A stretch of 11,003 bases of DNA from Clostridia bacterium (GTDB lineage: Bacteria; Bacillota; DSM-521; Neomoorellales; Neomoorellaceae), in assembly GCA_012727745.1 (NCBI GenBank), contig JAAYGJ010000215.1, forward strand, positions 1 through 11,003, given 5' to 3'. The notes beneath the pieces were generated by a model. The model made no database searches, was not told where the DNA came from, and saw only the letters and a program-made list of their open reading frames with translations. A program made the translations under genes and the position numbers. Position 1 is the first letter of the stretch. The number at the start of each line of letters is the position of its first letter. Shown here in pieces: positions 6,733 to 11,003 of the stretch.

Positions 6733-7599
6733 TTACAGTTGTTGCAACGAGGGCAGCCAACCGTATTTTCTGGCCTGTTCGAGATATTGAGGTGGCTGTA
6801 GACCCAGAGCAACTAGCGCTGCTTCCATGGCATTAGCCGCCGGGTTTATGCCGGCAAATAAAGGCGTAGTTGTAAGGAGCCAGGCGGCACCTGAACGATG
6901 CAGAAGCTCCCGGTCGGCAACATTGGTGCCACTGGTAATAATGACCTTGCCTTTTAAAGCCGGCAGGATAAAGCGGCGGATAAAGCGCCAGTCTCCAGCG
7001 ATGATTTTTATGCGAGCACAACGGTCAAGCAGGGAACGATTAATTTGGGGAGTTCCTGATCCTGGGGCATAAAGGTAGGTTAACGGTAAATGGCACAGAG
7101 CTGGCATAGTAAGGTAAGCGAGTTTTTTGAAGGTTGACAGAGGGAGTAGCAAAGGAAGCCTCAAACCAAAGGCCGCATCACCGGCCAATACTGAAAAGCC
7201 GGCATCCTCTAAGCTCTGGGCCAGCCAGAAACGGTCCAGGACAGACACAACCAGAGCTTTGCTGTTAAGGGGTAAAAAAGATAATTGGCTAACAGCTTGA
7301 GTGTCGATATATGCTTTCCAACCGCTGCCATCTACTAGAGGCGTTTCTTTAACCTGGCGGGCCAGAAATTGTCCTGCCGGAAAAGGATAGCGGCGGCAGC
7401 CTAGGTGGTAGAATAAATTGGCTCCTCCCAAGCCTAGTGCATCTACACGCCCGTCCAGTTGTTTTAAGAGGTTGGCAGCCTTCTCCAAGTGTCCGTCACA
7501 TCCGCGCCGTTCCAAGAGAATTGTGCTTTTGTCACAGGTTAGCTTAACCTGGTAATCTCTTTTACTGCTACCTAGACTTACGCTAACTACATATTTAAT
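6733..7599 (-). CDS. Quinate 5-dehydrogenase-like protein (family name only; probable ATT start)
   Basis: The C-terminal 260 residues form an uninterrupted reading frame from TTG 7515, but the frame stays open upstream to a TAG at 7611-7609. Translating that stretch gives KYVVSVSLGSSKRDYQVKL, which fits the N-terminus of the family called quinate 5-dehydrogenase in Clostridia (MKxVVSxSLGSSxRD), followed by LERRGCDGHLEKA, LDGRVDALGLGGANLF and VDGSG. The end shows IIAGDWRFIRR, KGKVIITSGT, LLTTTPLFAG and a NxMEAxLVALG motif. The only place giving a family-like start is ATT at 7599-7597; no ATG, GTG or TTG exists between it and 7515, and TTG 7515 has no ribosome-binding site. Length from ATT is 288 residues, close to the expected 300. 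Quinate activity itself is not demonstrable here; it may act on another sugar acid or nucleotide-type ligand. Family call is from memory. Confidence 0.7.
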   Translation of the reverse strand: MKYVVSVSLGSSKRDYQVKLTCDKSTILLERRGCDGHLEKAANLLKQLDGRVDALGLGGANLFYHLGCRRYPFPAGQFLARQVKETPLVDGSGWKAYIDTQAVSQLSFLPLNSKALVVSVLDRFWLAQSLEDAGFSVLAGDAAFGLRLPLLLPLSTFKKLAYLTMPALCHLPLTYLYAPGSGTPQINRSLLDRCARIKIIAGDWRFIRRFILPALKGKVIITSGTNVADRELLHRSGAAWLLTTTPLFAGINPAANAMEAALVALGLQPPQYLEQARKYGWLPSLQQL

Positions 7600-7608
7600 A
7601 AGCCATCC

Positions 7609-7680
7609 CTACTTTTTACTTTTATTAAACACTGAACTTAGATACTCTGTCCTAACGGCAAAGTCTTCTGTAGCCAGCAT
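7609..7680 (-). other. 23-codon open frame in the leader of the quinate-dehydrogenase-like gene
   Basis: An ATG at 7680 opens a frame (MLATEDFAVRTEYLSS and on, ending NKSKK) that stops at TAG 7611-7609, in the same frame as the downstream gene and nine bases before its proposed ATT start. It has no ribosome-binding site. A TATAAT (minus strand 7703-7698) lies just upstream, without a good -35 box. It may be chance, a leader peptide, or a relic. I do not recognise the peptide. Confidence 0.2.
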
Positions 7681-7739
7681 TTGTGGTGCTGAAGGATATT
7701 ATAATTCAAGGACAAATTAAAGAACGAATAAGGAAATTT

Positions 7740-7765
7740 GGGTCTCCATTGTGTCCATTTGACCC
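7740..7765. repeat. Inverted repeat enclosing a direct repeat
   Basis: GGGTC (7740-7744) and GACCC (7761-7765) form an inverted repeat, and between them TCCATT occurs twice (7745-7750 and 7754-7759), separated by GTG. It lies between the tRNA terminator and the leader of the next gene. It could be a protein-binding site or the worn end of a mobile element. Nothing else here indicates transposition. Confidence 0.35.
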
Positions 7766-7776
7766 CATAAGATACT

Positions 7777-7815
7777 AAAATGCCAACGGCCTGATCTTCG
7801 GAACCGTTGGCATTT
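7777..7815 (-). terminator. Rho-independent terminator of the tRNA operon
   Basis: A perfect 12-base stem, AAATGCCAACGG (minus strand 7815-7804) with CCGTTGGCATTT (7789-7778), encloses a 14-base loop and continues into a short T run. It lies 12 bases past the tRNA-Lys CCA end. On the plus strand the same stem is followed by ctagcttttt, so it may work weakly in both directions. Confidence 0.85.
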
Positions 7816-7826
7816 CTAGCTTTTTC

Positions 7827-7902
<76 letters not shown>

Positions 7903-7909
7903 TTGAGTA

Positions 7910-7986
7910 TGGCGCGCCCGGCAGGATTCGAACCTGCGGCCTCCGGACTCGGATTCCGTTACTCTATCCGACTGAGCTACGGGCGC
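7910..7986 (-). tRNA. tRNA-Arg (anticodon CCG)
   Basis: The 77-base cloverleaf includes an encoded CCA. The acceptor is GCGCCCG/CGGGCGC with discriminator G, the D arm GCTC...GAGT (one G-U pair), and the anticodon loop ATCCGAG (anticodon CCG, reads CGG). The T arm is GCAGG/CCTGC with loop TTCGAAT. The anticodon stem ACGGA/TCCGG has an A-G mismatch at 27-43, leaving four pairs. It is the first gene of the pair and starts about 13 bases after the predicted transcription start. Confidence 0.96.
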
Positions 7987-8005
7987 TAATTCTAATTGCA
8001 AACGT

Positions 8006-8034
8006 ATTATAGTATAGATTATTTTTAAAGTCAA
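8006..8034 (-). promoter_or_regulatory. Sigma-A promoter of the tRNA-Arg/tRNA-Lys operon
   Basis: On the minus strand TTGACT (8034-8029) and a perfect TATAAT (8011-8006) are separated by exactly 17 bases, and the tRNA begins 20 bases after the -10 box. It is close to the consensus for vegetative sigma factor, as expected for a stable RNA gene. It fills the short gap after the UPF0280 gene. Confidence 0.9.
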
Positions 8035-8043
8035 GGCCAAGGT

Positions 8044-8787
8044 TTATAGTTGAACAAGGGTTATCTTGCCCCAGGCAGCCAGTTTATCGCCAGCTATAAC
8101 TACTGCTCCAAGTACACCGGGTATTGACGCAGCTAGCCGGGCGGCTTTCTCTACGTCATTAGGTTGCTGGACGACGTTAGCTGCAGCTGTGGCCACCGCA
8201 TCTGCCAGGACAGATGAAGAAGCCATAATTACAGCTGCGTCAGCGCGGCCAAAGCTCAAAGAATGGCCGACAGTACCGGAGGAAGTGCAAATACCTAATG
8301 GGCAGAGTTCCGGTGTAATTTTTAGCGCCAGGCGGTTAGTAAAGAGGGAGGAGTTGCCTGCTAAAATACCGATGTGGCGGGTGCGGTTACTGTTTAGATA
8401 GATATCTCCCCCGTTTTCGACAATGATTTCTGCAGCCGGACCTACAAGATCTTGCGCTACATATTGGGCTATAGCTCCGGCCACTGCAGCCATAGGCCCA
8501 ACTCCTGCCAGTTTGGCCGCGGCTGCCATTTCTTGCGCTATAGCTGGCGCTCCTGGCAGTGTGTTACAAGGGGACAGCGTATGGGCAAAAAACGGGTGTT
8601 CTTCGATGTACATTTCCAGTTGCCGTCGGTATGCTTGTAATATAGCTTTAGCCCGGTTTATTATTCCCGGGGAAAAGCATTCCCGGGAAATGCCGATATC
8701 CAGGTCGCTGTCCTTATAGGTAACCTGGAAATGTATCAGATCCTTTTGGGCAAAAAGATATCGGTAAGTGCGTTCTTGATAGGTCAA
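8044..8787 (-). CDS. UPF0280 (COG2122, ApbE-related) protein, sulfide assimilation for homocysteine synthesis
   Basis: The product has 247 residues. Its opening TYQERTYR and the blocks IVENGGDIYLNS, CTSSGTVGHSLSFGRADA and ADAVATAAAN are those of the UPF0280/COG2122 family, distantly related to the flavin transferase ApbE; the GGDxY and ADAxATA motifs are intact. In Methanosarcina the COG2122 protein MA1715 is known to improve sulfide use for homocysteine formation at low sulfide; the reaction is not settled. The start is TTG 8787, two bases after the ferredoxin stop. The nearest ribosome-binding site (GGAGGT) is inside the end of the ferredoxin gene, about 12 bases away, so translation is probably coupled. 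It is the last gene of the riboswitch-controlled operon, and no terminator separates it from the tRNA promoter. Confidence 0.88.
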   Translation of the reverse strand: MTYQERTYRYLFAQKDLIHFQVTYKDSDLDIGISRECFSPGIINRAKAILQAYRRQLEMYIEEHPFFAHTLSPCNTLPGAPAIAQEMAAAAKLAGVGPMAAVAGAIAQYVAQDLVGPAAEIIVENGGDIYLNSNRTRHIGILAGNSSLFTNRLALKITPELCPLGICTSSGTVGHSLSFGRADAAVIMASSSVLADAVATAAANVVQQPNDVEKAARLAASIPGVLGAVVIAGDKLAAWGKITLVQL

Positions 8788-8789
8788 CC

Positions 8790-9197
8790 TTAAAAATGGA
8801 CCTCCATGGCCTTATAAGGGCAAGCTTTAACACACATCAAGCAGACTACACATTTTTCATCATCAAAGTTAACTGTCATTGCAGGTCGTTCCATGTATAA
8901 AGCTCCGGCAGGGCAGAGATTAGTGCAGGCTCCACAATGAGTACATAATGCTTCATTGTGCTGGACTTGCTGGCTCAAGGGTTGAATAGTAATACCAAGG
9001 GAACGCATATATTCCAAACCTTTGGCATATTGCTCCGGTTCACCCTGAAGCTCCATCACCATCATCCCTTCTTTATGGGGGTTTATATGGGCTTTTAAAA
9101 TATTAACAACCAGGTCATAGTTTTTTACCAGATGGTAAATTATCGGTTTGTCAGAGACAGCCGCTGTGAAACGCAGGACTATACGGTCAGGGGACAT
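8790..9197 (-). CDS. NIL-domain 2x[4Fe-4S] ferredoxin of homocysteine synthesis
   Basis: The product has 135 residues. Residues about 4-77 form a NIL domain (ACT-like fold, also found at the end of methionine-importer ATPases); it begins RIVLRFTAAVSDKPIIYHLV. Residues 85-126 hold two cluster motifs, CTHCGACTNLCP (Cys85, 88, 91, 95) and CVVCLMCVKACP (Cys116, 119, 122, 126), so two [4Fe-4S] clusters are expected. It is the counterpart of Methanosarcina MA1822, which works with the COG1900 protein to supply electrons or handle sulfur when aspartate semialdehyde is turned into homocysteine. The NIL domain may bind methionine or a related ligand (inference). The ATG at 9197 follows a poor site, AAGGAAGGG. 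It lies 29 bases after the COG1900 stop and two bases before the UPF0280 start. Confidence 0.92.
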   Translation of the reverse strand: MSPDRIVLRFTAAVSDKPIIYHLVKNYDLVVNILKAHINPHKEGMMVMELQGEPEQYAKGLEYMRSLGITIQPLSQQVQHNEALCTHCGACTNLCPAGALYMERPAMTVNFDDEKCVVCLMCVKACPYKAMEVHF

Positions 9198-9226
9198 GCT
9201 TTCCCTTCCTTTCTTACTCTTGTTAT

Positions 9227-10423
9227 CTATTTTTCTTGCAGGGTTTTTAGAGCCGGAGCTTCACCGATAGAAGGCAATAGCTCCACAGGCTTGCTCAGTA
9301 GAAAGCCTTCCTGCTGGATCCATCGTTTTAAAATCCTGGCAATTTGCTGTGCTCTGGAATAGCTTGCAACAGGTGCAGTAGGTATTTCCTTACCCTCTAT
9401 CGTAATCGACCCGGACTTTAATTGAGCGTAGCTTACATAACCCAGAGGTTCGGGGTTGCCGGCGGGATAAGCAATGCCATAATCGATAACAGGAGCATAA
9501 AGCTCTTCGTCGCTAAGAGACGCCCAGTACATTACTTCCTCATTAAGCACAGGGATAGGAACGCCCAAACCTACAGTTAAAGAAGCACCATAGCCTAGTA
9601 GAGAAGCTCCAATTAACCATTCGGGACGCATTTGTTTAAGATCGCCGATAACCGCCAGAGTGCCGCCCTCCGGTAACTTGCCCCCATCAGGCAGCGTTGT
9701 CATGCTGGGACAGTGCTGCGTACCCTGCCAGGCTACGTAGCCAATACCTCCACCTAAGAAAATTTTGGTACCGATACCTATGGTCCGGAAATAAGGATCT
9801 TTCAGCAGAGGGCTGAGTTGGCCAGCAGTAGAATAATTGGCGTTAGCTAGATGGGGTTTTAAGACCCCCAGATAAGTATAGATAGTTTTGTCGGACAAAT
9901 TTACAGCTACATTGTAGTTTTGATATGCGTTACGGGGGTTGAAAAGAACTGCCTGGTTGAGATCATCAATGGTGATAGTGGTATTGATTTCCCGGCGCGG
10001 GTAGCAATCTGTACCGTAAGAGGTCGCCCGCAAGCGAACAGGTTTTCGAGCAACCAGGTCATGGATGACATGCCCGCCACCGTAGCGAAATTCTCCCGGA
10101 TGTACGCTGTTTAACGGGTCATTGTCAGGCACCTCAGCAGCACCGATAAAAGCATCAACAGCGGCAATACCGGCATAAGCAGCGACATCGTTCAACCATA
10201 CTTTATGCATCCGCATCCGCGGTTTAGTATGACCAAAATTAAAGTAGGCCCCTGAAGAACACATAATCCCGAAAGTGCCCGTTGTGACTACGTCTACTTC
10301 GGCAGCAGCCCGGCGGACACCTTTTTCTTTTACCAGAGGTATAACTTCTTCTGCGGTCATTACGACAACCTTGCCGCTTTTAATTTTAGCGTTAATTTCA
10401 TCAATTGATTTCTCAACTGCCAA
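9227..10423 (-). CDS. Homocysteine biosynthesis protein (COG1900/DUF39)
   Basis: The product has 398 residues, full family length. It is the core enzyme of a methanogen-type route in which L-aspartate semialdehyde and sulfide give L-homocysteine, bypassing O-acyl-homoserine. Two cysteines stand in conserved-looking settings, Cys55 in TFGIMCSSGAYFNFGH and Cys140 in SYGTDCYPRREI; as I recall, the methanogen enzyme MA1821 needs two such cysteines. Other marks are NPRNAYQNYNVAVNLSDKTI, GIGTKIFLGGGIGYVAWQGTQH and the Gly-rich block ASLLGYGASLTVGLGVPIPV. The start is TTG 10423, eight bases after GAGGAGG. It is the first gene after the SAM-I riboswitch, so it should be expressed only when SAM is low. 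Ferredoxin and UPF0280 genes follow. No CBS pair or extra domain is seen at the C-terminus. Confidence 0.94.
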   Translation of the reverse strand: MAVEKSIDEINAKIKSGKVVVMTAEEVIPLVKEKGVRRAAAEVDVVTTGTFGIMCSSGAYFNFGHTKPRMRMHKVWLNDVAAYAGIAAVDAFIGAAEVPDNDPLNSVHPGEFRYGGGHVIHDLVARKPVRLRATSYGTDCYPRREINTTITIDDLNQAVLFNPRNAYQNYNVAVNLSDKTIYTYLGVLKPHLANANYSTAGQLSPLLKDPYFRTIGIGTKIFLGGGIGYVAWQGTQHCPSMTTLPDGGKLPEGGTLAVIGDLKQMRPEWLIGASLLGYGASLTVGLGVPIPVLNEEVMYWASLSDEELYAPVIDYGIAYPAGNPEPLGYVSYAQLKSGSITIEGKEIPTAPVASYSRAQQIARILKRWIQQEGFLLSKPVELLPSIGEAPALKTLQEK

Positions 10424-10465
10424 TTCTATTACCTCCTCGCCCGTAGATAGTTCGTTATAAACAGC

Positions 10466-10500
10466 AAAAACCCCTTCCCATGAGTAATAAGAAGAGGTTT
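10466..10500 (-). terminator. Riboswitch-controlled transcription terminator
   Basis: On the minus strand AAACCTCTTCTT (10500-10489) pairs with GGGAAGGGGTTT, with several G-U pairs and a loop of about nine bases, followed by TTTTT. It is the expression platform of the SAM riboswitch. The alternative antiterminator pairs the 3' side of P1, GAGATAAGA (10519-10511), with TCTTAT-(TA)-CTC (10492-10482), which would open this stem. It ends 43 bases before the TTG start. Confidence 0.9.
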
Positions 10501-10510
10501 ATAGCCATCA

Positions 10511-10612
10511 TCTTATCTCTCAGGAAAATCCTGCGGCAATTAGCACCTTCCGGTACAATACCGGGGTTGCCGGGTTTCATTGGGGCCCTCCCTCCACCTG
10601 CTCTAGATAAGA
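10511..10612 (-). ncRNA. SAM-I (S-box) riboswitch aptamer
   Basis: Read on the minus strand, all the S-box landmarks are in order. The P1 strand CTTATCT is followed by AGAGCAGGTGGAGGGA, GGCCC and AATGAAACCCGGCAACC (kink-turn and SAM-binding core). P3 is CCGGTA/TACCGG, then AAGGTGCTAATT, P4 CAGGATTTTCCTG, and the closing P1 strand AGATAAG. SAM binding stabilises P1, frees the terminator and shuts off the homocysteine operon; low SAM allows read-through. Confidence 0.97.
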
Positions 10613-10639
10613 AACTATTAAATTTTTATTGTAATTGTA

Positions 10640-10668
10640 TATTTATCACCCTAGATGCTAGTTGTCAA
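10640..10668 (-). promoter_or_regulatory. Promoter of the homocysteine operon
   Basis: On the minus strand a perfect -35 TTGACA (10668-10663), a 17-base spacer and TAAATA (10645-10640) as a weaker -10 lie about 28 bases upstream of the riboswitch P1 stem. The position is right for a transcript that starts just before the aptamer. The -10 match is only partial, and TATACA lies close by. Confidence 0.7.
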
Positions 10669-10727
10669 GTATTTTTGAAAATAGATTATCTCAGCTTTAT
10701 TAGAACATAATGTTAGCCAGCGTGAAC

Positions 10728-11003
10728 TCAGGGTATTATTTTATAGCTTACGGCAGCAATAAAACCTCCATCAAGGCGTCCTTCCCGGGCTGCCCTAGCT
10801 TCGATTTCCAGCGCCTCCTCGACCCGGGTACCGTCAAAGTCAGGACCGAAGAAAAGCACTGCTTTCCCCTTAACTCCTTCTCCCGGAATGGCGGCCAGTA
10901 GTTCGGGCAAAGCATAAAAGCGAGCATGATTAAAAAGGCTGGTTGCATCCCTGGCAGCCTTGTCTTCATAGTAACGGCTCCAGAGGCTGTTGCCACCTAT
11001 GAG
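10728..11003 (-). CDS. C-terminal part of a probable class I SAM-dependent methyltransferase
   Basis: Ninety-one residues are visible; the gene continues beyond the right edge, and the whole stretch to 11003 is open in this frame, so the short internal TTG/ATG starts are not the real start. The peptide includes NSLWSRYYEDKAARDATSLF, HARFYALPELLAAI, VLFFGPDFDGTRV and ends GGFIAAVSYKIIP. A segment NSxWxRxYxxKxxxxxFxxHARFYxLxEL before a variable block and a final GGFIAAxxYK is what I remember from the C-termini of UbiE-like (type 11) methyltransferases of anaerobes. The SAM-binding Rossmann core would be in the missing part, so the call is tentative. Its stop is 60 bases upstream of the homocysteine operon promoter; no clear terminator separates them. 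Confidence 0.5.
   Translation of the reverse strand, partial: LIGGNSLWSRYYEDKAARDATSLFNHARFYALPELLAAIPGEGVKGKAVLFFGPDFDGTRVEEALEIEARAAREGRLDGGFIAAVSYKIIP

Noticed and set aside
6533..6760. 75-codon minus-strand frame between the quinate-dehydrogenase-like gene and mmdA
   Set aside because: No ribosome-binding site, basic low-complexity product resembling no family I know, and a terminator hairpin and the mmdA promoter region lie inside it.
10464..10612. T-box leader or other amino-acid attenuator upstream of the homocysteine operon
   Set aside because: No T-box motif (AGGGTGGNACCGCG) or specifier loop; every conserved block matches the SAM-I aptamer.
10748..10996. 82-codon minus-strand frame at the right edge
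   Set aside because: It overlaps, in another frame, a frame that is open from the edge to 10728 and that shows a methyltransferase-like C-terminus. This one resembles no known family.

Overview
The window looks like chromosomal DNA from an anaerobic, endospore-forming Firmicute of the Clostridia type (Peptococcales, Moorellales or Syntrophomonadales-like). The grounds are strong GGAGG ribosome-binding sites with frequent TTG and GTG starts, a SAM-I (S-box) riboswitch, a SpoVM-like sporulation peptide, a methylmalonyl-CoA-decarboxylase-type carboxyltransferase, a 2-hydroxyacyl-CoA-dehydratase-activase-related protein and an anaerobe-type homocysteine synthesis operon. All family names are from memory of the families; no search was run. 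Nearly every gene is on the minus strand, so the window reads biologically from right to left.

Right end (11003 to 8044, minus). The C-terminus of a probable SAM-dependent methyltransferase is followed by a clear promoter, a SAM-I riboswitch aptamer and its terminator. Three closely packed genes follow: a COG1900/DUF39 homocysteine biosynthesis protein, a NIL-domain 2x[4Fe-4S] ferredoxin and a UPF0280 (COG2122) protein. These are the bacterial counterparts of the methanogen genes that put sulfide directly onto aspartate semialdehyde to make homocysteine. Riboswitch control ties the set to methionine/SAM demand.

Middle (8034 to 6614, minus). A strong promoter drives tRNA-Arg(CCG) and tRNA-Lys(CTT), closed by a 12-bp terminator. 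Next is a gene resembling the family annotated as quinate 5-dehydrogenase. Its conserved-looking N-terminus extends upstream of every ATG, GTG or TTG, which points to an ATT start or a small frameshift.

Centre-left (6572 to 1319, minus). A carboxyltransferase gene (mmdA-like) has a palindrome and a direct repeat in its promoter region. It is followed by a 220-base gap, a 75-residue unknown protein, a biotin carrier protein (TTGA stop/start overlap) and a dinG gene with an N-terminal DnaQ-type exonuclease. Neither a biotin carboxylase nor a sodium-pump membrane subunit is in the window.

Left end (1251 to 1). A 23-codon spoVM-like gene, missed by ordinary gene-length cut-offs, ends directly in a rho-independent terminator. 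It is followed by a small exported protein of unknown function, which converges on a DUF3792/TIGR04086 four-helix membrane protein (the only plus-strand gene). A hairpin-containing divergent region leads to the start of a DUF2229/COG3580 gene that runs off the left edge.
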